From positions 1 through 61,731 of the forward strand of contig SUUY01000007.1 of assembly GCA_015062285.1 (NCBI GenBank): 61,731 nucleotides of DNA, given 5' to 3'. Source of the DNA: Alphaproteobacteria bacterium (GTDB lineage Bacteria; Pseudomonadota; Alphaproteobacteria; RF32; CAG-239). Shown piece by piece: positions 35,910 to 43,935 of the stretch. The translations under genes and the position numbers were made by a program. The number at the start of each line of letters is the position of its first letter. Position 1 is the stretch's first letter. The notes below the pieces were generated by a model. It made no database searches. It had not been told where the DNA came from and saw only the letters and a program-made list of their open reading frames with translations.

Positions 35910-36842
35910 ATGTTTGCCGATTTCAACAACAACCAAAACAGTGATGATTTTCTTGATGAATTTCGTCAAAAACTAAATTTGGAACCGAGCGAAAGTTTTG
36001 AAGAACGAAAATTGGAGATAAGTCGCTCTAAAAACGTATTTGTCGGTACTATTTCTGGTATTGCGTTGGCTGCTGTTGTTGGTTGGTTTGTTTTAGCTCC
36101 ACGATATAGCAGCAATACAGACGTTAAGCTTCCGGTTGTCAGACGCCCGCAAACCGCTATAAAGGTTCAACCTTCAGAACCGGGAGGAATAGAAATTCGC
36201 AATCAAGACAAATCAGTATATGATATCATTGAAAAAGAAGATTATTCTAAAGCTAAAGTAGAAAATCTCCTACCTCCACCCGAAGAACCGCAATTACCGG
36301 TTATATCTGCAACAACCGACGTTGAAACAGCAATAGTTGAAAAAGCACAAGAGATTATTACTACTGAGGAAGCTAAGTCTCAAATCAACGAAACAAAAGA
36401 AATCGTTGAAGTTAAAGAAGTTAAAACCGCACCTATACCTCAACCTGCACCTGAAGAAAAAAAGACACAAGAAGAAACAACCGAAACAAAAGAAAAAGTT
36501 GTTAGTACAGTTGCAGAAATGACAGCAAAAGAAGTTCAACCTGAAATCGTTGAACCTAAAAAAGAAACCAAACCGGCTCCTAAAGCTGTTGCTGTAGGTT
36601 CATGGCAAGTTCAATTAATTTCATCTCCCAATCGTCAAGCTGTTGATACCGCTTGGACAGGACTTATAAAAAAATATCCGATGTTAGAAGGCCAACCTCG
36701 AGAAATTGAAATTGCTGATTTAGGAACAAAAGGAACATATTACCGACTTAAAGCAGGAGCTTTTGTAAATCGCTCTGGCGCAGATCGCCTTTGCAATGAC
36801 ATTAAAGCCTCGGGTGGAACTTGTATCGTAAAGAAAAAATAG
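35910..36842 (+). CDS. SPOR-domain protein
   Basis: A 310-residue protein with a cytoplasmic N-terminus (about 1-45), one membrane span (NVFVGTISGIALAAVVGWFVLA, about 46-67), a long Pro/Glu/Lys/Thr-rich linker and a C-terminal SPOR domain (about 228-310: VGSWQVQLISSPNRQAVDTAW...YYRLKAGAFVNRSGADRLC). SPOR domains bind denuded peptidoglycan glycans at the division septum. An AAGGAG site precedes the ATG. The site-2 protease gene begins two bases after its stop, so they are one operon with nagZ. Confidence 0.92.
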   Translation: MFADFNNNQNSDDFLDEFRQKLNLEPSESFEERKLEISRSKNVFVGTISGIALAAVVGWFVLAPRYSSNTDVKLPVVRRPQTAIKVQPSEPGGIEIRNQDKSVYDIIEKEDYSKAKVENLLPPPEEPQLPVISATTDVETAIVEKAQEIITTEEAKSQINETKEIVEVKEVKTAPIPQPAPEEKKTQEETTETKEKVVSTVAEMTAKEVQPEIVEPKKETKPAPKAVAVGSWQVQLISSPNRQAVDTAWTGLIKKYPMLEGQPREIEIADLGTKGTYYRLKAGAFVNRSGADRLCNDIKASGGTCIVKKK

Positions 36843-36843
36843 C

Positions 36844-37500
36844 ATGTTAATTAGCATTGTTATCAACTCTTTAGCAATAATTTTGGCCATTGTATGTCAT
36901 GAATTGGCGCACGGATATGTTGCATATAAATGTGGAGACAATACCGCTAAACAATATGGAAGACTTTCATTTAACCCTATCAAACATATTGATCCTATAG
37001 GCTCCATAATAATCCCGGCAATGCTTATTTTTTCTAAGTCCGGATTTGTTTTTGGATGGGCAAAACCGGTTCCGATAAATTATAGCAATCTACAAAATCC
37101 CAAGCGAGACATTATTTTCGTCTCTTCCGCCGGTATAATTTGCAATTTAACATTGGCAATAATTTCTTCTTTATTATTAAAAATCACCCCCTTCATATCT
37201 AATCAACTATGTTATGCTATTTGTGCTTTATTCCTAACAAATATGATTATTTTTAATGTCATATTGGCAGTATTTAATTCCCTTCCCTTTCCCCCTTTAG
37301 ACGGTTCAAAAATTCTTCTCGGATGGTCATCAAACGCAAAAATTCAAAAATTTCTGGGGCTCGAAAAGGAAGGAACAATGTTTATCATATTGCTCCTATT
37401 CATAATTCCCATGCTTGCTCGCTATTTTGGTTTTGATTTCAACCCGCTTGGTATTTTTATCATTAAAACCTCAAAAGCTATTATCAACTGGTTTGTATAG
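36844..37500 (+). CDS. Site-2 protease family membrane protein (M50)
   Basis: A 218-residue membrane protein with the M50 zinc motif VCHELAHGYVAYKCGD (HExxH) in the first span and NSLPFPPLDGSKIL, the second motif (NxxPxPxLDG) that supplies the third ligand, near residue 155. There is no PDZ domain, as in short M50 proteases. These enzymes cut transmembrane helices. It lies between the SPOR gene and nagZ, eight bases from the latter, in a peptidoglycan-related operon. Substrate unknown. Confidence 0.88.
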   Translation: MLISIVINSLAIILAIVCHELAHGYVAYKCGDNTAKQYGRLSFNPIKHIDPIGSIIIPAMLIFSKSGFVFGWAKPVPINYSNLQNPKRDIIFVSSAGIICNLTLAIISSLLLKITPFISNQLCYAICALFLTNMIIFNVILAVFNSLPFPPLDGSKILLGWSSNAKIQKFLGLEKEGTMFIILLLFIIPMLARYFGFDFNPLGIFIIKTSKAIINWFV

Positions 37501-37508
37501 GAGTAATC

Positions 37509-38579
37509 ATGCCCAAACCATTATTGCCGGCCATCTTATCATGTAAAGGATTAATGCTTAGTGATGATGAAAAATATCTTTTTGAAAAATACAATCCGGT
37601 AGGCATCAATCTTTTTTCTCGTAATATAGATAATCCTCAACAATTAAAATCACTTGTACAAGAAATCAAATCATGCATCGGCCGAACCGATGTTCTTATT
37701 GCCATAGATCAAGAAGGCGGGCGTGTACGTAGATTAGTTGAACCACATTTCAGAAGTTATATATCCGCATACAATATCGGGCACCTTCCTATAGAAAAAG
37801 CTTTGCGAGCAGCATATTTGCATACTCAACTTATATCTATAGATCTTGCAAAATTAGGAATAAACCTAAATTATGCTCCGGTTTTAGATATATCATACTC
37901 CAATACCACTCCGGCTCTCAACAGCAGATGTTTAAGCTCAGACCCGCATACTATATCAACTATCGGAAAAATTATGGTCGATACCTATATCCAAAATGGA
38001 ATATTACCTTGTATAAAGCATATCCCCGGACATGGCAGAGCAGAATGTGACCCTCATTTAAATCTTCCGACAATCAAAGCATCTTTAAAAGAATTAGAAC
38101 AAGATTTTCTTCCTTTTAAGAACCTAAATTATTGCCCGATCGGAATGACAGCTCACATTGTATTATCAAGTATTGATGCTGATTTACCTATAACCCAAAG
38201 TGCAAAGGGAATACAAGAAATAATCAGAAAGCATATTGATTTTAAAGGTATTTTGATTAGCGATGCCATCGATATGCACGCCTTGCATGGTAGCATAGAA
38301 GAAAAGGCCATCAACTCGCTAAAAGCCGGTTGCGATTTAATTTGTTATTCATCAGGATTAATCGCTGACATGCAAAAAATTGCATCATCCTGTCCTAAAG
38401 CGTCGGATAACACGTTGGAAAGATTTGCACAGCTGCAAAAAATATTAGATAATAAACCCCAGACAGCTTCAGAAAATTCTTTGGCAAATGAATATAATGA
38501 ATTGATCGGGTCTGTTTCGCCATATCAAGAAGAATATGATTCTACCGAAGTATTAAATCTGATGATGCAAAAAAACTAA
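37509..38579 (+). CDS. nagZ: Beta-N-acetylglucosaminidase NagZ
   Basis: A 356-residue GH3 enzyme with LIAIDQEGGRVRRL, CIKHIPGHGRAECDPH (the NagZ KHxPGHG loop with the His general acid/base) and GILISDAIDMHAL (the catalytic Asp). NagZ removes GlcNAc from 1,6-anhydro muropeptides in the cytoplasm during wall recycling, downstream of lytic transglycosylases such as Slt in this window. An AGGAG site precedes the ATG. The typical next genes scpA and scpB are absent here. Confidence 0.93.
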   Translation: MPKPLLPAILSCKGLMLSDDEKYLFEKYNPVGINLFSRNIDNPQQLKSLVQEIKSCIGRTDVLIAIDQEGGRVRRLVEPHFRSYISAYNIGHLPIEKALRAAYLHTQLISIDLAKLGINLNYAPVLDISYSNTTPALNSRCLSSDPHTISTIGKIMVDTYIQNGILPCIKHIPGHGRAECDPHLNLPTIKASLKELEQDFLPFKNLNYCPIGMTAHIVLSSIDADLPITQSAKGIQEIIRKHIDFKGILISDAIDMHALHGSIEEKAINSLKAGCDLICYSSGLIADMQKIASSCPKASDNTLERFAQLQKILDNKPQTASENSLANEYNELIGSVSPYQEEYDSTEVLNLMMQKN

Positions 38580-38590
38580 AGGAGAAAATT

Positions 38591-38770
38591 ATGTTTACTT
38601 GGATTCTTATCGCACTTATTATTGCTGTTATTTTCGGCGTAATCAATGTAGATAATTTGCGCAATAAATTTATTGCATTATGGAACAAATATCTTCCTGT
38701 TGCTAAAAAATATGCCAATAATGCAAAAGCAAAAATTGAAGAAAAAATTCAAAACAAAAATAAAGAATAA
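38591..38770 (+). CDS. Small single-span membrane protein (TatA-like layout)
   Basis: A 59-residue protein (MFTWILIALIIAVIFGVINVDNLRNKF...) with a clear GGAG site, starting 12 bases after nagZ. One membrane span is followed by an amphipathic Lys/Ala/Glu helix ending KNKNKE. TatA has the same layout and in other Alphaproteobacteria tatA stands near nagZ-scpAB. The TatA motif FGxxKLP is not convincing here (FGVINVDNL), so I leave it unnamed. It is followed by a perfect terminator. Confidence 0.65.
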   Translation: MFTWILIALIIAVIFGVINVDNLRNKFIALWNKYLPVAKKYANNAKAKIEEKIQNKNKE

Positions 38771-38781
38771 AAATTTACAAT

Positions 38782-38821
38782 AAAAAACGTCCCCATTCAA
38801 ATTTGAATGGGGACTTTTTTT
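38782..38821. terminator. Terminator between convergent genes
   Basis: GTCCCCATTCAAA and TTTGAATGGGGAC form a perfect stem flanked by A and T runs. It ends the SPOR-nagZ operon and can serve the opposing gene that stops at 38820. Confidence 0.85.
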
Positions 38822-39830
38822 ATTCTTCAGTTACCACTTGTTTTATTTTTGCAGAGTTAAATATCTTCAATTTTTCCAAGCGCTGTTTACGCACATATTT
38901 TAAATAACTTTCATACGACACCAAAACAATTCCGGACAACACCAATGGCAATAAATAATAAATAATCCGATATGCAATCAAAACACCAAACAATACGGCT
39001 TGGTTATGTTCACCGGGAATAATATATAGAAACAATCCTTCAAACACACCCAATCCACCGGGAACTTGGCTAAACACACCCAACACTTTAGCAATAATAA
39101 ATACCCCCATAAATGTTCCAAACGGTACATCAACAAAGGGAATAAGCGTAAAGTACAATACAAATGAATCCATAACAATATCTGCGGCTCCGATTGTCAT
39201 TTGAGCCAAAGCCATTTTTGGAGACGGAATATCAAATTCCACATCTTTTATAACAATTGGTTTTTTATAAAAAAAGCTGGCACCAAAATATACAATCAAT
39301 CCCAAAACAGACAATAAAGTAACAACTTCGGTTGTAAATTTAGAAACTGAGCCGCCCCCAAAAGCGTGATTAGGAGTCAACATATATCCGACAATAATCA
39401 GAAAGAAACAAGCAATTAAATATGTAAATCCGGAAAAAGTAACCATTTTTACAATGTCAATTCCTCTAAAACGCCAACGAGTATAGAGGCGATAACGGAT
39501 TGTACCGCCGGAAACAATTGCATGCCCCGCATTATTGCTCACTGAAAAACCGATAAATCCGGCAAAAATCCACTTCCAAGCAGCAAGCTTACGCTTAATA
39601 TATCTGAGAGCCAAATAATCATATGAAGACAAAGCAACATACCCGCCAAAAGAAGCTAAACAAGCCCACAATAAATTATGTGGCGGAATAGATAATAGAG
39701 ATGATTTAATATCACTCATACTATATTTAGAAAGCTGATGATATAGCATATATGCCGCCAATACAAAAAAGAACAGCCCCGACCAGGACACAATTTTTTT
39801 TAATATTTTTTTAGTCTTAACCGCTTTCAT
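38820..39830 (-). CDS. YbhN/UPF0104-like membrane protein (LPG synthase TM-like)
   Basis: A 336-residue protein with about seven or eight membrane spans. It shows the landmarks of the lysylphosphatidylglycerol-synthase TM / UPF0104 family: GFIGFSVSNNAGHAIVSGGTIRYRLYTRW near residue 95 and KVLGVFSQVPGGLGVFEGLFL near 250. It lacks the C-terminal catalytic domain of MprF, so it is a stand-alone membrane unit, possibly a lipid flippase-like protein. It is monocistronic, between a terminator and the tRNA-Thr promoter region. Confidence 0.85.
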   Translation of the reverse strand: MKAVKTKKILKKIVSWSGLFFFVLAAYMLYHQLSKYSMSDIKSSLLSIPPHNLLWACLASFGGYVALSSYDYLALRYIKRKLAAWKWIFAGFIGFSVSNNAGHAIVSGGTIRYRLYTRWRFRGIDIVKMVTFSGFTYLIACFFLIIVGYMLTPNHAFGGGSVSKFTTEVVTLLSVLGLIVYFGASFFYKKPIVIKDVEFDIPSPKMALAQMTIGAADIVMDSFVLYFTLIPFVDVPFGTFMGVFIIAKVLGVFSQVPGGLGVFEGLFLYIIPGEHNQAVLFGVLIAYRIIYYLLPLVLSGIVLVSYESYLKYVRKQRLEKLKIFNSAKIKQVVTEE

Positions 39831-39953
39831 TTTTTCCTCATTATAATTTTAGGATAATATAATTAGAGTTAATATAAACGTCAATTATGATATATAAAAA
39901 ATATTAAAAAACATATAAAGAGACAATATAGATTGCAAAATATAATTTTACTA

Positions 39954-39982
39954 TTGACAACAAAATATTCATCATATATAAA
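39954..39982 (+). promoter_or_regulatory. Sigma70-type promoter of tRNA-Thr
   Basis: TTGACA (39954-39959), a 17-base spacer and TATAAA (39977-39982) form a near-consensus promoter whose start point would fall just before the tRNA at 39996. The rest of 39831-39953 is AT-rich without a gene. Confidence 0.8.
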
Positions 39983-39995
39983 ACACATCGATAAC

Positions 39996-40071
39996 GCCAA
40001 CATAGCTCAGTTGGTAGAGCTACTGATTTGTAATCAGTGGGTCGGGAGTTCGAGTCTCTCTGTTGGCACCA
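39996..40071 (+). tRNA. tRNA-Thr (anticodon TGT)
   Basis: A 76-base cloverleaf: acceptor GCCAACA pairs with TGTTGGC, the D arm contains AGCTCAGTTGGTAGAGCT, the anticodon stem is ACTGA/TCAGT with loop TTTGTAA (anticodon TGT, reading ACA), the T arm contains GTTCGAG, and CCA is encoded. A terminator follows at once. Two further partial copies of its 3' end lie downstream in the 250-bp repeats, as at an integration site. Confidence 0.95.
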
Positions 40072-40105
40072 TTAAAAAAATCCCCCTTTATGGGGGATTT
40101 TTTAA
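40072..40105 (+). terminator. Terminator of tRNA-Thr
   Basis: AAAAAATCCCCC pairs with GGGGGATTTTTT around TTTAT, directly after the CCA end. Near-copies occur at 40324-40357. Confidence 0.8.
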
Positions 40106-40323
40106 TGGTATCTACAGGACGAACTTCCGACCCACTTGGTGTCGGGGCGAGGATAAAAATTGCTCCGGTGGAGCAATTTTTGACGCAGGTTACGCTTTTG
40201 TTAACTTGTGAGCTAGTGACAACAACGCGAAACAAGTGTTACAAAGGCGGTGACCGAAGTGAGTTAGCGACTGCTAAAAGCAGAGCTTACGAACAAGAAC
40301 GAAATCTCTCTGTTGGCACCATT

Positions 40324-40357
40324 AAAAAATCCCCCTTTTTATAGGGGGATTTTTTAA
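40324..40357 (+). terminator. Terminator inside module B2
   Basis: AAAATCCCCC pairs with GGGGGATTTT around TTTTTATA, again directly after a tRNA 3'-end copy. The loop differs from that of the first copy. Confidence 0.7.
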
Positions 40358-40573
40358 TGGTATCTACAGGACGAACTTCCGACCCACTTGGTGTCGGGAC
40401 GAGGATAAAAATTGCTCCGGTGGAGCAATTTTTGACGCAGGTTACGCTTTTGTTAACTTGTGAGCTAGTGACAACGACGCGAAACAAGTGTTACAAAGGC
40501 GGTGACCGAAGTGAGTTAGCGATTGCTAAAAGCAGAGCTTACGAGCAAGAACGAAGTCTCTCTGTCGACATCC

Positions 40574-40617
40574 TTAAAACAAAAATGCACCTTTACGGTG
40601 CTTTTTTTGTTTTAAAG
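40574..40617 (+). terminator. Terminator closing locus B
   Basis: AAAACAAAAATGCACC pairs with GGTGCTTTTTTTGTTTT around TTTAC. It ends the second module and uses a new stem, as in locus A. The stretch 40618-40741 holds nothing I can name. Confidence 0.65.
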
Positions 40618-40741
40618 CATATTGATTTTTTCAATAAAATAGATTAGCATCAGCCCACTATTTGAAATAACGCAATTTTATTTTTTTGAAACAGAAACTA
40701 TACATTTACCCGAATGGATTTTCCTCAATAATTAACTAAAC

Positions 40742-40891
40742 TTACTTTTTTATGACGATTAATTTTAAACCAGTTAAAATATCATATTGACAAAATTCAT
40801 GAAAAATATAAAATGCAATAAATTTATAATTTTTATGTTTAATTTTTAATTTATGTTTTAAAATGGTAGAAGCAATATTTATTGTTTTCAT
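40742..40891 (-). CDS. Possible 49-residue basic peptide
   Basis: A minus-strand frame from ATG at 40889-40891 (MKTINIASTILKHKL...) gives 49 residues, very basic in the first half and hydrophobic in the second, ending LKLIVIKK. An AAGGAGG sequence lies upstream, but 12 bases from the ATG, further than ideal. No family is recognised. It may be a short real gene of the island or a chance frame in AT-rich DNA. Confidence 0.3.
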   Translation of the reverse strand: MKTINIASTILKHKLKIKHKNYKFIAFYIFHEFCQYDILTGLKLIVIKK

Positions 40892-40996
40892 TTTGCTTAT
40901 AATCCTCCTTGTTATATGGGGCAATAGCTAATGATTTTGGTATGATATTATATTTACCAACAAAAACCGAATGTTTAACATTTTAAATTTATTTTT

Positions 40997-41344
40997 ATGA
41001 ATCTAGATCAGTTTTTTACGGAATTACTAATAGTATGGGCCGTATTTACAGTGCTGTACCTTCTTGTTTCTTTTATTTTAATGAAGGACTGTTGTTCTGC
41101 AGATAGTAAAAAAATACAAGTTGATGAACACGGACGTCGCTATTACATCACTCCTGGTGGATGGCCCATGTATATAGACGAAAATGGTCGTGAATACAGC
41201 AAGGGTCTCTACGGAGAGCGTGTGTATGAATACGATTATATACAGCAGCAACGTGATTTGGAAGAGGAAGAAAGAAGACTAGCCTGGGAAAGAGAGCAAG
41301 AACGCAGAGCTCTAAATTGTGTGGATAATAATCGCACAATTTAA
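40997..41344 (+). CDS. Single-span membrane protein with charged tail
   Basis: A 115-residue protein with an N-terminal span (ELLIVWAVFTVLYLLVSFILM, about 9-29), a Tyr/Gly-rich middle (RRYYITPGGWPMYIDENGREYSKGLYGERVYEYDY) in which DExGRxY appears twice, and a Glu/Arg-rich coiled-coil tail. The repeated DEHGRRYYITPGG / DENGREYSKG looks like a short internal duplication. No known family. A perfect terminator follows. It is the first well-supported gene inside the tRNA-Thr island. Confidence 0.6.
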   Translation: MNLDQFFTELLIVWAVFTVLYLLVSFILMKDCCSADSKKIQVDEHGRRYYITPGGWPMYIDENGREYSKGLYGERVYEYDYIQQQRDLEEEERRLAWEREQERRALNCVDNNRTI

Positions 41345-41360
41345 GACAATTCTACAAACA

Positions 41361-41391
41361 AGCTATGCTCAAAGAGCATAGCTCTTTTTTT
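41361..41391 (+). terminator. Terminator in the tRNA-Thr island
   Basis: AGCTATGCTC pairs with GAGCATAGCT around AAA, followed by seven Ts. It ends the gene at 40997-41344. The stretch 41392-41712 has competing frames on both strands, none of which I can support. Confidence 0.8.
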
Positions 41392-41712
41392 GTATATATT
41401 GCAAAAAAAAGTTCTTTAATCGCTTCCTCTTTAGTTGTAGGATATGGATCACTTATTATTTTTTCCAATCCTACTCTTACGTTTGCCATAGACACAATAG
41501 CAAACTTTCTGAATTTTTTCTCTATACTTTTCATGATAATTGTATTAATAGTTTTGCTTTGCACGCAAGATATCATATTTTCAAGCCATTGCCAACACAT
41601 TTTGTCATTTTTCGCAAATTTTACAAAAAAACAATTGACCTTTGCATTTAAGTAATGTAACATCCTATCATCGAATAAAAGTAATTATGTAAAACAATTA
41701 ATATATTATAAT

Positions 41713-42069
41713 ATGCAAAAAATATCTGAAAAAGTAGGAGCAATCAGGGTCTATTTTGAGATAGAATACCCGCTTATCATCGCAAAAATTCCGCAAGACT
41801 ACTCAAATGCAGAGGACCTTGCATTTCGCATTGTTTACGGACTTAAACCATACGTATCAGAGAGATTCAAAATTAAAAATTCTGAAATGGTTTTGGTCGT
41901 TATCAGTCAAAATAACAAAGTTGTTGTTGCATGCGATGATAAAATGTACAGAAATCATCTTTTAAATTACTTCCACAAACCATCTATAGGATATGCTCAG
42001 TTCTATGACAACGTAGAACCCCAAAAGATTATAGATAGGCTTAAAGAATATGTGAATATCAGTAAATAA
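41713..42069 (+). CDS. Hypothetical protein
   Basis: A 118-residue soluble protein (MQKISEKVGAIRVYFEIEYPLIIAKIPQDYSN...) with alternating strands and helices and no signal or span. The central stretch NSEMVLVVISQNNKVVVACDD looks like a beta hairpin. A strong terminator follows within ten bases. I recognise no family. Its placement between two orphan genes in the island suggests lateral acquisition. Confidence 0.55.
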   Translation: MQKISEKVGAIRVYFEIEYPLIIAKIPQDYSNAEDLAFRIVYGLKPYVSERFKIKNSEMVLVVISQNNKVVVACDDKMYRNHLLNYFHKPSIGYAQFYDNVEPQKIIDRLKEYVNISK

Positions 42070-42080
42070 AAAGCTTAACA

Positions 42081-42118
42081 AACCCCTCACAATAATAAAA
42101 TTGTGAGGGGTGTTTTAT
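42081..42118 (+). terminator. Terminator
   Basis: ACCCCTCACAAT pairs with ATTGTGAGGGGT around AATAAA, followed by GTTTTA. It lies 12 bases beyond the stop at 42069. Confidence 0.75.
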
Positions 42119-42182
42119 TATACCATTTTCAAATTTTTTAACTGTATTGGTTCAAAAAGTACACTCAAATAATTAGAGCACT

Positions 42183-43040
42183 CTATCTCCTATCTCTTTT
42201 TATCTCCATAAATTCCTTAGCAACACACTTCTGTATATCAGCAGTTTCCTTATGATTAGCAGATACAGTACCTGTACGGCTATCTCCCGTTATACCCATA
42301 TTATACGCAGCATCCTCTATCCCGTCTTCCTCGTCAAGGAATTGACGGAATTTTAATGCATCCTCTATCTCTCTAACTTTATTCTCAAGAGGGTCCATTT
42401 CTTTAATTTTTTTTCTTTCATCTGCAATTTGTTGAAGAACAGGATCTTTATACTTATCATTACCAAAATGATCTTTATAAGTTTCTGGTTTGGGAGACAA
42501 AGACTTTTCTTTTAATTGTCGAGCTCTTATTGCTCCAGCTAATTGATTTTTACTATTTTTTAATACTGAAGTAATAACAGTTTCTTTTTCAGGTTCTTGC
42601 AATAGAATGGTTTCATGTTCCCATGTACATAATGCTTCTTCATACGATTCAATATCAGGATAATCAATCTCCCTTGGCTCAGAAGCTCTCAAATTTCTTT
42701 CTTGTAGATTTCTCATGGATAATATATGTCTTTTGTTAATTTTACTAACATTTGATAATATTTCCTGTGCTTTGTCCTCTAATCCCTGGTAATTACACCC
42801 AATATAACTCGCCACATGACACGACCGAATAAGATCTCTTTCATTATATTCCGCAAGAACTATCTCAGGATACCCTAATAGTTCATTTTCATATTCCCTC
42901 TCAACAAGACGACCACGTACATTATCTAAAATCTTTTCTGCATCCGCGTAACTTTTTATCGTGTCACCAAGCGACAAAGATGCCCATTCCTCAGCATCGT
43001 AATAATCAAAGCAATTCATAAACTCTTTCACATCACTCAT
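42183..43040 (-). CDS. Hypothetical charged protein
   Basis: From ATG 43038-43040 (MSDVKEFMNCFDYYDAEEW) the protein is 285 residues, rich in Glu, Lys and Arg and mostly helical. Two segments (about 60-130 and 205-250) look like coiled coils (KKIKEMDPLENKVREIEDAL). GGTGGTGTG lies just upstream, which favours this start over one at 43100. No signal or membrane span and no family that I recognise. It is divergent from the decayed gene at 43304, which also starts MSD, but I see no further similarity. Confidence 0.55.
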   Translation of the reverse strand: MSDVKEFMNCFDYYDAEEWASLSLGDTIKSYADAEKILDNVRGRLVEREYENELLGYPEIVLAEYNERDLIRSCHVASYIGCNYQGLEDKAQEILSNVSKINKRHILSMRNLQERNLRASEPREIDYPDIESYEEALCTWEHETILLQEPEKETVITSVLKNSKNQLAGAIRARQLKEKSLSPKPETYKDHFGNDKYKDPVLQQIADERKKIKEMDPLENKVREIEDALKFRQFLDEEDGIEDAAYNMGITGDSRTGTVSANHKETADIQKCVAKEFMEIKRDRR

Positions 43041-43303
43041 CACACACCACCATTTATTATAATTGATATATCCAATATTATATTTACCAGTATAGCACAT
43101 AATATTTTAACATGCAATTGATAGTTTTCGATACTTTTAAATCCATACGCTCGTCATTATATCAGTTTAATTTTCCTATGAAATCATTCCGTAATACTAT
43201 TACTTTTTATAAACCTAAACGTTAAAACTATTTTTAATAAAATTTTACACCCATTCAAATATAGACTATAATAGTTAATATAAAAAACACAGGATACTTT
43301 AAA

Positions 43304-43758
43304 ATGAGTGACCTAAAAAAAAGAGATAGAACGTTTACGTGAGGTTATATATAGAGCAAATTCAGAATGTGTAAAATATATGTCTGATACAGATAATTGG
43401 GTTTGTGTACATGCAACAAAATACGATCCCAAATGCAATTTCGATGGCGAGAGATATATTGAAACAACAGCTACCGCTACGAACTATAGGTGTCCTCGTG
43501 CAACAATTCATAGCACATTAAATTGGGTGGTTGCAATAAGAAAAAGCTAGAGCTACTAGGAACAAACGGAATTGAAGGATATATAACCCATTTTTATCCA
43601 CAGTCCTTCATCGTCATTCTGAACGAATAACAAAACAATACAATCAAGCTTTGATAGATTTAAAAGAAAACCCTGAACTTTATGCAAAATTACAGCAAAA
43701 ATTTAGCACGCAAGAAAATAATTATGCATTCCTAAATTACAACGCAAATACAAAATAA
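43304..43758 (+). pseudogene. Hypothetical gene broken by several frameshifts
   Basis: ATG at 43304 opens MSDLKK and then meets a stop after a run of eight A; with seven A the frame would continue EIERLREVIYRANSE...KYMSDTDNWVCVHATKYDP. That frame ends at a stop in KKS*; a shift restores GCNKKKLELLGTNGIEGYITHFYPQ, and a third shift gives RHSERITKQYNQALIDLKENPELY...NTK with TAA at 43756-43758. The pieces are coherent in composition and order, so this was one protein of about 150 residues. No family recognised. A copy of the 250-bp repeat's end lies 8 bases further on. Confidence 0.6.
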
Positions 43759-43765
43759 TAAAAAT

Positions 43766-43835
43766 AAAGGCGGTGACCGAAGTGAGTTAGCGATTGCTAA
43801 AAGCAGAGCTTACGAGCAAGAACGAAGTCTCTCTG
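43766..43835 (+). repeat. 250-bp module, locus C (70-bp terminal fragment)
   Basis: These 70 bases are identical to 40495-40564, the last part of module B2, from AAAGGCGGTGACC to GTCTCTCTG. The sequence then continues ACAGCACTTGTAGGGCTGT, again with a tRNA-like end and a weak hairpin. Full identity over 70 bases with a copy 3.3 kb away means recent duplication or gene conversion. It may mark the far side of an insertion at tRNA-Thr. Confidence 0.85.
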
Positions 43836-43935
43836 ACAGCACTTGTAGGGCTGTTCTTAAATAATGAGTATATTATTCTGATTTACTTTTTGTTTTTTCT
43901 AGCCTATACTAAAAACACATAATTTATACGAAAGA

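Larger units (their letters stand above)
40055..40566 (+). repeat. 250-bp modular repeat, locus B (two copies at the tRNA-Thr 3' end)
   Basis: TCTCTCTGTTGGCACC, the tRNA-Thr 3' end, occurs at 40055 in the gene, exactly 250 bases later at 40305, and in altered form (TCTCTCTGTCGACA) at 40557. Between them each module has its own terminator (TCCCCCTTT...GGGGGA), a stretch complementary to the tRNA (40120-40136 and 40372-40388), the hairpin ATTGCTCC/GGAGCAAT plus Ts, the stem ACTTGT/ACAAGT, and the block GGCGGTGACCGAAGTGAGTTAG. The modules are homologous to locus A, whose end imitates a different tRNA. ORFs within are artefacts of the repeat. Confidence 0.8.

Noticed and set aside
40063..40647. 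Short ORFs on both strands in repeat locus B
   Set aside because: They begin in the tRNA or its terminator and repeat with the 250-bp module.
41352..41663. Two opposing frames of about 100 codons
   Set aside because: The plus frame starts inside a terminator hairpin, the minus frame ends in it, neither has a ribosome-binding site, and they exclude each other.
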